Part shown: positions 45,107 through 58,201 of the stretch, piece by piece | How positions within the stretch are numbered: position 1 is the stretch's first letter | Layout: each line of letters begins with the position of its first letter | DNA from: Symsagittifera roscoffensis | Taxonomy: Eukaryota; Xenacoelomorpha; Acoela; Convolutidae | Assembly (NCBI RefSeq): GCF_963678635.1 | Contig: NC_087062.1 | Location: 26,562,833-26,626,832 of the forward strand | Direction: 5' to 3' | Length of the DNA: 64,000 nucleotides | Program-made: the position numbers and the translations under genes | The notes under the pieces: generated by a model | The model's database searches: none | The model's input: only the letters and a program-made list of their open reading frames with translations | What the model was told of the DNA's origin: nothing

Positions 45107-45682
45107 TTAGACCAAGTAGGCGTATCTGGGCGGGTCTCCCTTGGTCCAGACCCAGTAGTGGTTGCGGAAGCAGTTCAACTCGAACAGCATTTCCTTCTCC
45201 TCTATGTTCTCCTGGTTGTAATACACACTCTTAAGGAATGGGTCAGTCGGCTCACAGTGGATTTCTAAAAAGATTAAGTTTGTTCAATATATATGCCTCA
45301 CAGCGGCGGTTATGTGTTTTTTGGGGAGAACGAGGCGCGTAAGGGGGTTAGGGGTACTGCCAGCATTTTTCTCTGTCATGGGAATCTTACTTCATAGTAC
45401 ATTATCTTACTGCTACGTTTCATTGAAAAAAAAACAGCAATTTTTTTTCGTACTATTAAAAAACTCCCAACTCCCAAACTGACAACTTTTTCAAAATAAG
45501 CAGCTCATTGTATTGTCAAATTGTTTGCATGGATCAAAAATATAGTTGTCTTTGTATACAAAAAGCAGTTGCGTACCATTGAGTTGGTTCCTGGTTTGTT
45601 CCTGGTGCCACAATTCCAGCTGAATATCTTTCAGAGTCAAGCCCATCCTCTCAATTGGTAACATTTCCCACGCACCAGACAT
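45107..45682 (-). CDS. Small two-exon protein, family not recognised
   Basis: Exon A (45682-45577) starts MSGAWEMLPIERMG and ends at a CAATG/gtacgc donor. Exon B (45264-45107) begins after a ctttttag acceptor and ends with TAA. The phases match (1 and 2 bases), giving about 87 residues. The product is rich in Glu, Trp and Tyr, with NCFRNHYWVWTKGDPP near the C-terminus, and has no signal peptide or membrane segment. Codon use looks more protein-like than the surrounding T-rich DNA. The frame of exon A stays open upstream of the ATG, so an earlier exon or start is possible. The function is unknown. An open frame on the opposite strand (45038-45268) is judged its shadow. Confidence 0.5.
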
Positions 45683-47100
45683 GAATCCTATACAAGACCA
45701 CTCAGTACTATTAGGAGTTTGTTTGTCGCAACAATGGTTGATTTATCTTTATCTCAACAATGGGAAACATTTAATTTTTTTTAAAGGTTGACCAAACCGC
45801 AACTGATTTTACTTTATTTAAGGCTGTTATTAATCTCCCTCGAGGCAATTAATTAATTATTAAATTGAGGTTTCTGCAAATCGCAGAGGATCTATACAAG
45901 GCTATCAGGCCTGTCTAAGCATAGTCCGTATCGTTTTCCCGCACTTTCCAGGCTGAGGTATTTTGTTGAGTGCTTTTGTGGATTCGTTGGTAACTATATT
46001 TCTTTCTCCTAAGCAAATGAAATATAACCAAAAGGATTGATTTTTCGTTTAGTAATAAATACTCATCGTGTGCATACGTTTCTCTTGCAGATCATTTCTA
46101 TCAGGTATGGTTAGAATCCAACACATTTGTTTTTTTGACAATTTTTTTTTCAAAAAAAGCAACCTATAATGAAATTTTCTGGAGCTCTGAAATGATATTA
46201 TTGTCAAATTTCAAAGTAAATGCTTTTTAAGGTTTAATACGGAATCTTTCGGACAAGCATCATTATTGTTCCGACTTTCGAAGAAAACGGAATATTTATG
46301 CTTGTTGTGATTTTTTTGTTCAGTCAAATTTCGGCGATCGAACTTACAGTTTCAACCAAAAAAGTTTTATACTCCATTGAAGATATCGAATCTCTTAAGC
46401 AAACGTTAAACGACATTTTACTTCCGATCGTTTTTGCAAAATTCTGGAAGTTTAAAAACTCACAATTTGACCATGCTCTGGACTAATTTATTTTCGCTTT
46501 GAAGATTTAGAGGGATCATAAACTTATACCAAAGGGGGGACCTTTTGGGAAAACTTGGCGCCCAGAATTGAAGGGGGTGGCGGTCAAATGAATGTTGATT
46601 TCGTTTCAGAAATGTTCGTCAAACTCAATCGAAACCAGATTTACCATCACCAATAATCTTGATTGCAACCTGCATTGACAAAAATGGATTAGGATAAGTT
46701 TTAGTATGGAAAAAGTATGTAGGTTTAATTGAGATTGATTTTAGTCTGAAAAAAAGTACAAAGATTAAATAGAAAAGGTTAAGGTTGAATTTGATCAAAC
46801 TTGAACTGATTTTAAATCGATCTAAATCCATGTTAATAGTCTTAACTTGTTTTTATTTTTAGGGGGATTAAAACGGATTGAAATAGATTTCATTCGAATT
46901 CAATCAGTTTCGAGTTTGTTGAATTTATCCATTGCCCACAGTTTTTCATATGCTACCTTACGCCACTGCCATAGCGTAATGGAACCTGATCTAAACTACA
47001 TTTTATGATTGGATAAATTAGATATTTTACCACTGTAAAGTATTTAATATTAACCAATCATGATCCATCTAACTAACAACCCACTTATTTGTAAGTGCTG
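45683..47100. other. Non-coding region
   Basis: No gene is recognised. Composition changes at about 47040-47150 from T-rich to A-rich and G-poor, which I take as the approximate left border of the large retroelement. Confidence 0.4.
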
Positions 47101-47391
47101 AAATTACTTGTAATTTGAGCACCAGAGAGATTTGAATTTAACTTAGAAATTAGTTGCCTCTCCAAGAGAACTTCAGCAGCCGCAATAAACCAGTATACCC
47201 TAGATCTATTGAGCCTAGCAGAGACTAGTTAAACAACCTGAGACTAGAATAGTATAAGAGTAAGATTAGGATCGGTATTAGACTAAGAAGTTGCACGAAT
47301 CTATCCGGCCGAAAATAAGATAGCGTGACGAGCAGACAGTGTACCCTATCCGAAATTACTCTATGAGTTAACCACATCGGTCCTAACTCAT

Positions 47392-48639
47392 CTGGTGCGA
47401 CCATAAGTCTCGAACAAGACCTTAATAGCTTAGAATTAACCAAAAATAGATTAGAATTTAGACAAAACATTTTTAAAATGTTATACGACGATAATTTAAT
47501 CGAAATGTCTCTACGACTCAATAGATCAGAGCCAATATTCCGAACGATAACAGAACTACCCGGAATTGCAAGAAGACCTCGAACCAGAGACGACATACGA
47601 CAAAGTAGAAACTTACCAAATAGTTATATGATAGTACGGCAAAAGCCAACACAGACTTTTATATTTAGAATTTTATTAGCAATGAATTTAGATTTTCATT
47701 TGCGAACATAAAATCTTGAAGTCAATCTTCATAATCATTTCAGGCGCTAAACAAAACTATTAATATACAATAACGATTGATAAAAAGATCTCAGATCGTT
47801 TTCCTAAAATTCTGCAGTATTATATAAAACATGTTTGGAAAATATTTGTTGAAAATCAAAACAAAAATTAGTAGCATGACAATAAACTGTTAGTAATCAT
47901 AAAATCATCAGTTGTCCCAGCTTCATCACCTAAACATAACAGCATTCATAAGCTCACTAATATCATTAAAAAACTAAATCTTTTTCTTAAACAAATTTAA
48001 ACCATTTTAAACTTAAATTCACTTAATTTTAAAATCAGATCATCAAGGCTTATCCTTGGATCTTAATTCATTTTCTATTTAATTAAATTTAAAACTTGAT
48101 CATCAAGGCCTATCCTTGGATCAAAAAGAACAATTTTGTTCTTCCCCACCCACTTAGCTAGTGTCTAACGACCTCAAACGTCGATTCACTATCCAACCCT
48201 TCCAAAAAACCCAAGACTAATAGAAATTTTGAACAAAACTAACCATTCAAATTAGGATAAACAGTGAAGAACTTCGGTTATTCATCCTTCACTTGAACCC
48301 TCCTCTTATCAAGACCCAGGATAAATCTTAGACTTAGTAAGTTTAAAATAGTATCTAACGAACCACTCGCGTTCTAATTATACCTGAAACTTGTGGATCG
48401 ATTTACTATTCTCCAACCCTTGAACACAATCACTACCCCTAAGTAAGATTAAGTAAGTTAACACCTTAGCTTATACTAGCCACGAGAAAGTAAAAAATCA
48501 TTCTTCGGAATCGATATACTTTTCTCTCCAACCCTGAACAAATAGACCCAGGTTAAGCTAACCAAAAAATCGTAAGGACTAACAATTTAAGAAAATAGAA
48601 ATCATCTAACAACTTTTTGCATCCGTCATCCTAAACCTT
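47392..48639 (+). other. Leader of the large retroelement
   Basis: It contains a possible PBS (tggtgcgaccataagtc), a 77-codon open frame at 47478-47711 of unclear status, a duplicated catcaaggcttatccttgga-type motif (about 48040 and 48097), and three worn copies of cgatttactattctccaacc (near 48182, 48402 and 48512). Confidence 0.45.
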
Positions 48640-49107
48640 ATGTCATTTAAAAATCTAGGAAACAAACAAACAATCGTTTTACACAACTGTGAAATAGATA
48701 ACAAAAAATACGACCTTGTAATCACACCTCATACACAAACAGTTGGATATATTAGAACAAAACGACAAACACTATAAAGGAAAATAATAAACAAACAAAG
48801 ACAAATAACACGAAAAAGATTTTCCAAAAATAGAAACGCATTTTCAGAATCAGAAGCCAGCAATTTAGACGAACTTTATAAATTAAAAGAATCTATAGAT
48901 AAAAATTGCCCCATTCACGATCAATTATATTTTTCCGACTCAGAAACAACTTCAAATTCATCAAAAAGAGGAAAAAGAAGAATAAAAAAGCAATATAAAC
49001 ACAAACCAGTACATTTATATAATTGGAATCAACCAATTAGACATATCGATAATTACCTATTAACAGTCATTAAACGAAAAAATGAGCCAGACACACACTC
49101 CAAGTGA
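48640..49107 (+). CDS. Small basic protein, first frame of the retroelement
   Basis: The 156-codon frame starts at ATG 48640 and ends at TGA 49105-49107, with one internal TAA at 48775-48777. The C-terminal third is basic (KRGKRRIKKQ), like a nuclear localisation or RNA-binding tail. It overlaps the start of the next frame by 26 bases in a different phase. I recognise no family. It could be a matrix-like or accessory product, or the true N-terminus of Gag reached by frameshifting. Confidence 0.45.
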
Positions 49108-51393
49108 AGATAGTCCAGATGATGACGATATCTACCCCTTCCTCGTAGATGCACCCAATGATAGAGGGCAGCATATATTTTGCAAGAATTTACTCCTAAA
49201 TTTATTTGAACCCGGAATCAGCCCATGTAAAGCAGAGTTCCGAGATGTAAAGATCAAAAGACAAATTATTGATCACTATCTGAAAGATATATGTAATTTG
49301 ACACAACAATACGGAATCTACACCATAGAATTTAGCTCACCAAACCCGAATCACCGCAAATATGTAATTCAAACAGACGACCTTGATTTAGAATTTTCAA
49401 AAGTATTCTCAGAATATATAAAAGCATACAATATCATAACTCACAAAGAGCAAACTCCATATTTACTAATGAAGTTTTTGCCATAATATATAGTTATATC
49501 TCAATATTAGAAAACGAAATCCCAATCCCAAATGTCTCACCGACAGAGACATCTAAACATATAAGGGTACGACATGAAATCACACTATTTTCAACTTTCC
49601 TACATATAATTAAAGAAAATTTCACTAAAGATGAAGTTTCACAACATACAAAACATGACTTACAAAAAATTTTGGCATGGTTTATAATAGATTATTTCAC
49701 ACATAATATAGATTTAATTTCACAAGCAAGAAAAAATTTCAGACCTCAAAATTCAAACGATGATACCGCCATCACAGAACAGTCAGACTACGTTTGGGAC
49801 CCCGAGTGGTCTCATTATGCATTTATAAATATCCCACAATCAATTGCAAGTCAAGCAATAAGTACAATATCTTATACAAGAGATTATGTAAGAGTAGTAC
49901 CATTAACCATTGATGCAACACCATTAAACTACAATACATTTCTACCTGATACGCGAATTAACAGCTTAAACTCGACCGTCATACACAATGACAACCTTAA
50001 TGGAACTAGGAATCTCACTCAACAAGATATTCAGACACCATCACACTTCATAAATGAAGAAATTGTCCAAACAACAACAACTACACAACAAAGTATTTCA
50101 CCGATACGTCCAAATTTAACAACACCAAGAAATACAAACACTTCACTAGCACAGGTAACCTTACAATCAACCGTTAAACCTTCGGTTGCTCCAAAATATT
50201 CACAAATGGATTATCAAACATATAGACCCATGACAATACCGTCAAAAACACGCAGAACGTTCACAAGAAACAATTTTGCGGAACACAATTATAATTACAC
50301 ACATTCATCAAAAACAAACTATCCCCCCGAAAAAATAATAATAATCAGATAAGATCTCGATATTGGGATAATCCAATGGCAACAACCAACTCAGTAAACT
50401 TTCAAACTAATTCACATCCTCCACAGGATCGTAGTGAAAACTACCCATTCTTTCAACAGAATAAAAATAAAAAACAAGCACCTCATCAAACGGATTACCT
50501 ATCCTCTGATGATGATTATTTACAACCAGATATATTTGCACCATATACATATCATAGAATTTTTTCTCCACATCAAATAGATACACAAAATCAACAACCA
50601 ATACAAATGCAAAACCCAAATAATACACAATCTTTTCAACCAATTCAGCCACAAAACCCAATGATTACACACTCGTATCAACCAACACAAATGCAAAATG
50701 AAATACCACTTCCATAATACCTTCAACAACACGAAATAACAAAAAATCAACTTTCAAATTTTTCACAAATGCCAAATGCAGCAGAATCATTACAAATGAC
50801 AATGAATCCATACCTTATGGGTGGATCATCAATAACATCAAACAAACCATTAATGGTATTCACAGGAACAGACCCTGAATATTCTGTAGAAGATTATTTA
50901 AATGCAGTAACAGCAAATTTAATTTAAAATATAGGACCTGAACCAATTAATACGCCACTACATCAAAACTGGATACACCGACGCACAGCGTTGATACAGA
51001 CAACCTTAGACGGCGCAGCCCAAAAATGGTTTTCAGTATTGCCTATAGAAATAAAATCAAATTGGAAAAGATTTACACAAGAATTTTCAAAAATGTTTGA
51101 CTCCGAAAGAAACAAACAACAACAAAGAGTTTTATGTAATGAAATTCGCAGATTACCAAATGAAACCATCAAGTAATTAGCAGTACGTATCGAAACACTA
51201 GTTCGAAAAGCATATTCATTAAATACACACGACTATAAAAACACAAAAATGACAGAAATCTTAATGATGACCTTAACACCTCAATTAAGGAAAATAGCAA
51301 TAAAAAAAGAGAGCATCCCATCCCTCCTCAATTCGAGAGCCCGATTTAGATTTTCGAAAACTAGTAGACAAACTAGAGCAAGCGGAAATCACA
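49082..51393 (+). pseudogene. gag: Retroelement gag (frameshifted, three TAA stops)
   Basis: Gag forms the particle and packages RNA. The coding sequence changes frame twice: from the frame starting at 49082 to a second near 49440-49490, and to a third near 50350-50376. It then meets TAA codons at 50715, 50922 and 51174. The middle is Gln/Asn/Pro-rich. The capsid-like core near 50860-51280 (VFTGTDPEYSVEDYL, then LDGAAQKWF and WKRFTQEF) matches the Retrotrans_gag type. A further frame change near 51310-51350 is needed to reach the nucleocapsid and pol frame. It is inactive as read. Confidence 0.65.
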
Positions 51394-54300
51394 ATGAAAC
51401 TTGAAGAAACAGAAAATCTGAAATTACAATATGTTAACCTAATTGAAACAAATACCACAAATATCAACAATATACAGGAATCAGATACAGACCTCGTTGA
51501 AAAAATCACTGAAATACTCAATATTTATGAAAAACACCCAAACTTTAAAGGCAAACCATCTTTCAAAAAATGGTGTAATTATTGCCGACGATACGGACAT
51601 AGTATTTCTGAATGTAGACAAAAACAACAGGACAATCAAAACAAACCTCAAAAATATAAAGAACCAAATAAATCATTCTATCAGTACATGAAAAAAGATC
51701 AAAATCTACCAAACAAAAATGTATACAGCAACAACAGTTCAGGAAAACCACTTCCGAACAATACCAATTACACGAGAACTCAATCACCATATAACTCAAG
51801 TTATAGAGGAAGATCACCAGAACGAAGAAATACACAAAATTCATCACAAAATCATTACAATAGACCAAATAGTCGAAATAACTACTCCAGATCAAATTCA
51901 AATACAACACAATTTGTTTCTAGATCTAATTCCCAATCAAGGAATAAATACTATCCAAACAATCAATCACGAAACTCATCATATAATAGAAATAGAAACT
52001 ACTCCAATAATCGAAATAGAAGTTATTCAAACAACCGAAATCAGAATTATCCGAACAATCGATCAAGGAATAACTCATATAACAGATCAAACTATAACAG
52101 ATCAAACGATAATTATCAAAACAGATCACGAAACAATTCACAAAATCGACATTCAAGTTATAATAATCGTTATAGAAACTATTCCCAATCACCACACAGA
52201 AATAATAACCACTATAATAATTCCAACAATCGCCACAGAAGTAGTACACCTAAACATCAAAGACATATAAATCAAGTACAATCAAATCCGGAATCAACAT
52301 CAGACTCCCCAGGTATTGATGACACAGTAGATGATACACTACAACTAAATCATATAAACTGTGGATCATCAGATTCAGAAAGTGATACAGAAAACACTAT
52401 CTCCATCAATATGATAGCAGTTGAAAATGACTACGAACCTATTATATATGAACAACCTTTTTCATCACATATATATGAAAACCAATTAGAACTCCTTCAC
52501 AATTATTATATTGAACCCATCCATTCCACACAAACGACACAAGAAACTAACGAAATCAACACTACAAATCAATCTAATGAAAATGACAAAACAAAATGCT
52601 TGAATACAAATCACATCTATCAAAATATACAAAAAGAACAACCTAAAGAAAAAATTTGGACAATACCATTTCTTTTAGAAAGCCCAAGAAACAAAGAATT
52701 TCAACCACAAGATCTTGAAATTGATTTTTTAATTGATTCAGGAGCAGAATCAAACATAATAAACATTCCCACATGGAATGAGATAAAAATATTACACCCA
52801 AAACTAACGCCTCTTGAAACCTCCAGTAAACTAGCAACAGCACAAGGATCAACATTGGTAAACTATGGAAAAATTCAATTACTTCTTCTCCCCACAAGAA
52901 CAATAGAGCAGAATAAAATTTTAAATAAACCATTTAAACAAATATTTCATATCACTGATATTAAACACAATAGCATTGGAATACCATTTATCTCTAAATA
53001 TATACCAACAATCAACATCTTGAATAGTAAAATACTAATAAAAGATAAATACACAAAAACAAAAGACACAACCCTAACATTTTTCCAAAGATTAAATAAA
53101 CAACCACCATTCTTTTCAAAATTTTATCCAATATATAACCAACAAAGAAAACACCTGAAACCACTATCAGGAAACATATATAATTTTTCAATAGAACAAG
53201 TTCACCAATATGATAAAAAACAGAATAAACAACAACTCTATATGTCAGACTTTGAATTCAAACCTATCCATAAATTTTTCAAAATCACAATTTCATCCAT
53301 AAAATATTTGAAAAACTCGAATTCAGATATTATTTCGTTACATGTATACAATAATACACCCTATCAAGTAACATTACCTTTAGGACTTTTGGGATATTGC
53401 GAAACCAACGCTACGATATCACCAGTACACGAAAAAGCATACCGCGTAAATAATAAACTTCAGTTATTAGCTATTTGTCAATCCACAATTCTTAATGAAG
53501 AATTATCCATAAATAATATAATAAGTAATGAAAAAAGAAATACAGATTATTTCACAAAAACCCCATATTTCAAACCTACATTCAACATAAATAACTGTAC
53601 AGAGAATCAACAGAAATTTTTAACAATGTTTAACTTCCAACATTCACAAATAACACAAGACGAATTTGATAAATTAGCCAAACAGCTAATAAAATATTCA
53701 TCTGTCTATGCAACATCCAAATTTGATGTTGGCAAAATCAGCTCATCACTACATCTCCCATTAAAACCTGACGCAGTTTTCAAAAAACAAAGAGCAAGTA
53801 AAGTACCAATTCACTTACACGATAAAGTAAACAGATTACTCGATATTTTAGAACAATACAAAATTATCTCACCGGTAAACAAAGAAGAACAACCAAAAGG
53901 TAACACATTTATCAACCCTGTTATCATCCTAGCAAAAGGAGAATTATTAAAAATAGTTCTAGACGCTAGATACCTTAATTCACTAATAGACGAATCAAAA
54001 TGCAATTGGCCTACTGAACCAATACAAGTTATTTTAACAAAAATAAACGGAAAATACTTTACAACCGCAGATATGAATAGTGCATATAATCAAATGCCAC
54101 TAGATGAACAATCGCGACGCTTAACACAATTTGTTATTGGAAATCAGCAATATGAAATCAACCGCCTATTCTATGGAATATCCATAGGACCAGCAGCATT
54201 TTCAGCTTTTATGAGCAAAATTTTTAGACCACTAATACTCAAGAAAAACGCAATCACCTATTTAGGCGATGTTTTTATGCAATCACAGACAAAAGAAGAA

Positions 54301-57291
54301 ATGTTCAATGTTTTAGAACACTATCACAAAATACTTCAGAACGAAAATCTGAAGGCCGCTCCCGACAAGTCACACTTCTTTTTAACACGAGTTAAATTCT
54401 TAGGACACAATATAGAAAGAAAAACAATCACTCCATTAAAATCACGCATTGATGCTATTCAAAAGCTCCAACCACCAACAAACAAAAAGAAAATCCAAGA
54501 ATTCCTTGGAATGTTAAATTTTTTAAGCAAATATGTCTATAAAATGCAATTATACCTAAGACCATTCTATAATATACTTAGACAACAAAATAATTTTGAA
54601 TGGAACACAGAACATCAAGCACGATTTGAAGAAATTAAAAAACTCTTAACTGAACAAATTTCGAATACAATTCCAGATCCAAATCAACCATTCTATGCAA
54701 TGTGCGATGCTTCGAATTTTGGCATCGGCGCAGCATTATTACAATCACACAATGGTACAAACAAAATGAACCTTATATCAGCAAATTCTCGACTATTCAC
54801 TCAAGCAGAGCTACGACTCTCAACTCTAATGAGAGAATGTACAGCCATAATATATACACTAACAGAATATGAATTTCTGATACTTGGATCAAAACATCCA
54901 ACAGTTCTATTTACAGATCCATAACCAATCATCTTTCTCTTTACACAAAAATCCGATCCAAATCAGCGAGTTTATAGGTTTCAACTAATTCTAATGAAAT
55001 TCCCAAACTTACATATAGTTTGGACAGCAGGAAAGAATCTTGCATTACCAGACACTTTAAGTCGAAATACACCACCTGAATTACTTACACGTAAAACTAC
55101 AGTTGAAATACCCAAAAATATAAAATTCTACCTTGCAGAAAACGAAACATCACCTCGACTAGAATGCAAATATGCAGTAAAAACTGACGTTGAATAATCA
55201 CAGATAAACAATCTACAACACTTCCCACTTTATTTAGATTGCCAAAATAACCACTACGAAGTTGATCTACTTGGAACATCAACTTTTAAACCAATTCCAT
55301 ATTCACAATGGATAAAAAATAACACCCAACAAAAAAGAGTAAAACAACACCCGCATAAAAAAGACCTTTTTTCATTAATTGAAAAAGAAAATCTAACTGA
55401 TAAAATAAATTTATCAGGACCACAAACAAACGATTCAAAATACACAATAAATCAAGTTTTTGACCTCCATGACCCACTTGATACAATTCCTTTATCTAAA
55501 TTAGAAATTGAAAACATTTTTCTCCCCCCAACAGATAAAATTACAATTAATACTTTGAAACAATATCAAAATCTTGACCCAGTAATTAGACAACTAAAAT
55601 CATGGCACAAATATAAAACTAAACCCGTCAAGGCAGATACAACTATTTTAGGAAATAAAACACTCCTCCGATATTTTCGAAAATTTAATAATACAGCAAT
55701 TAACGAAAACACAGACCTTCTAGAATACCAATTAAATGAATCTACAGTTCCCTGTCTCGCTCTAAGTATGATTCTTATAGCTTTTAATATTTCACATACA
55801 CAAAACATTAAAGGACACTCTGGATCAGAGAAAACATATTCAAATTTCATACAAAACTTTTATTTTCCAAATGCACCAATTTGGATAAAAGTACTATGCA
55901 ATGATTGTATAGTATGTCAGCTAAATAAACCTTATCCAAATCAAAAACAAATAGCACAAAAACAAGATTTTAAAGGACAAAGTTTGTACTTTAACCACCG
56001 TATTTCATTTGATACAAAAGGACCAATTTCACCCTCATCCGAAGGAAACTCCTACATTATGGTAATTGTTGACGCGTTTACACATTATGTAGCACTTAAC
56101 CCAGTACCACATTGTAACGCTTATTACGCTTACACAACACTCTATGAACACTGGATAGCCAAATTCGGACTACCAGAAATTTTAGTTACAGACAACGGTA
56201 CAGAATTCATAAATAATGAAATCATCACACTATGTCATTTATATAACATCAAACACAAACCACGTACATCTCACGCACCTTGGACAAACGGCTTAGTCGA
56301 AGGTATGAACCGTTCACTACAAGAATATCTTAGATGTATCATCAATGGAAATGATACAAAATACACCGAATGGTCAGCAGATGTAAAACTATTTCCCTTA
56401 GCATATAAATCACAAATCATGACAACTTTAGGAATGTCACCATATGAAATGGTTTTTAATCAAAAGCCACGAAAACCAATTATGTTTACAGCAAACTCTC
56501 ATAAAAATGCACAAAGTCATTGCCAACCGAATAAAGACTCAATTTGTTATAACCTACCTTTACACACACACGATGAAGATCTTTTTCATCACCCACAAAT
56601 TCTTAAATTAGCCTCCGGTACACACACCGAATGGATTTTGAACAGAGATAAAAAACACAATGAAATTTACCAAAAAGTAACAAAAAAGTTGTTACAAAGG
56701 CAAAACATTAATGAACAAATAAATTCACGCTTTACACCAGCCTCCGATTTAAAAATTGGAACATATGTTTTAATACCCAATTTTAACACTCAAAAAGGAA
56801 TTTCTAAAAAATTACAACCCCTTCGTAAAGGACCATACCAAATAATTGCCAAACCCACTGATGTCACATATAAAATCACCGACTCAGACAAAAAAGAATT
56901 TGTTCAACATCGAAACAATCTATTACCTTATTATCCAAAAGAATACGCACTACGCGAACTAACTCAATTATATTCTTTCACAGGTTTAAAAGTTATTCAA
57001 AATAACCCACATACGGAGAATAAAACAAAGGAACAACATGACATTCATCTCGAGAACCAAAATAAAAAATCAACTATAACGAAAAACAATACAAAAAAGC
57101 TAGATCAAAATATACCTCAAAAAGAAAGAAAAAATAGAAAATTGACAGAAAAAATAATACCCCAAGAACAAATCGACAAATCAGAACATAGAGAGTCATC
57201 ACGACTTAGAAATCAACCACGTAAAAACTATAAAACATTCATTCCACAATCTAAAATATTAAAGAAAGTCGAATTTCAAAAACAGCTTTAA
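51394..57291 (+). CDS. pol: Retroelement pol: nucleocapsid-PR-RT-RNaseH-IN, two TAA stops
   Basis: One frame covers the whole region, broken only by TAA at 54922-54924 and 55195-55197. A CCHC knuckle (CNYCRRYGHSISEC) near codons 63-76 is followed by a very Asn/Arg/Ser-rich segment. The protease has LIDSGAESNII (about codon 445). The RT has TTADMNSAYNQM (about codon 889) and a polymerase box reading YLGD (54259-54270) in place of YLDD. RNase H begins at MCDASNFGIGAAL (about codon 1102) and reaches LPDTLSRN after the first TAA. Integrase has an HH-CC finger (CNDCIVC) and a DD35E triad: FDTKG, TDNGTEF and VEGMN. A GPY-type module (LRKGPYQI) and a Lys-rich tail end it. With YLGD and two stops the copy should be inactive. 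Confidence 0.85.
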
Positions 57292-57397
57292 TTTTATTTT
57301 AAATAATTTTTGCACCTCTGAAATATTTTGAACTTTCATTTTTCAAAATAACATGCTGACAAACACGCAGCGATTCTAGTTCATAATTAGCCAATAG

Positions 57398-58201
57398 AAT
57401 TTTCAAACTCCCCGAGTTCATTTTGATATACCCCAGTCACCATCACAAAGTACTCCAGACAACCCCATCGGTATATTACCAGAAACCCCTACGCTTCTTT
57501 CACAACTTAGCACCTCAAGCCTACCCTCAGATTACTTAGGTTCAACACCAACATCTGAACAAATACGTGAAAATCCCTTTAACACTGCAAACCAAACATC
57601 ACGACTACCATATTGGACAACACATTCATTCACACAAGGTGAACCCAATTTAATCAATGATCCAATAGATATTTCTACGGATGCAACAACATCCTCATCA
57701 CTACCAGAAACATTATCACTACCATCAACACCATCAATCAGTCAGAGTTCACCAACGCCTTTTAACTTCAATTTCCCAAATAACCTCGACGCTAGATACC
57801 GAGAACAATCATCAACAAATATTCCTTTAAGACTAGACTGGAATACATTCACAGCACCTCCACCATTATTTGGACAACACCCAGAAAGTAACCGACTCCA
57901 CAACTGGGCACTAAATAGACTACAATATAGACAAGACATCCACGAAGACATTCGTGATCATAACATCCAAATACTCCAACAAAATAGTCTACAATTAAAA
58001 TTTGAAATCACGGTTAAATTAAACAACATTACTCAACATCCCTATCCATTAAACCCACCAAATATAACAGCTCAATCCCTACCACCACCATTTATAACAA
58101 CTGAAGTAATATACAAATACGACAGATATACCAAAAAGACAATTGGTTACATCACATTTTATAACCCATACTCAGGATTGTCATACACATGTATATTCTA
58201 A
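57398..58201 (+). CDS. ATG-less 267-codon frame between pol and env
   Basis: The frame is open from the codon after TAG 57395-57397 to TAA 58199-58201 and contains no ATG. The first half is Ser/Thr/Pro-rich. The second half looks folded (RLHNWALNRLQYRQDIHEDI). Its last 13 bases overlap the start of the envelope-like frame. It must be expressed by splicing, a non-ATG start or reinitiation if it is used at all. I recognise no family. Confidence 0.5.
   Translation, partial: NFQTPRVHFDIPQSPSQSTPDNPIGILPETPTLLSQLSTSSLPSDYLGSTPTSEQIRENPFNTANQTSRLPYWTTHSFTQGEPNLINDPIDISTDATTSSSLPETLSLPSTPSISQSSPTPFNFNFPNNLDARYREQSSTNIPLRLDWNTFTAPPPLFGQHPESNRLHNWALNRLQYRQDIHEDIRDHNIQILQQNSLQLKFEITVKLNNITQHPYPLNPPNITAQSLPPPFITTEVIYKYDRYTKKTIGYITFYNPYSGLSYTCIF

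Noticed and set aside
45038-45268. Plus-strand 76-codon frame
   Set aside because: It is antisense to exon B of the two-exon minus-strand gene, which has matching splice phases.
3898-57291. TAA reassigned to glutamine in this genome
   Set aside because: The PI4K frame ends at TAA exactly where the family ends, so TAA is read as stop in a conserved host gene.
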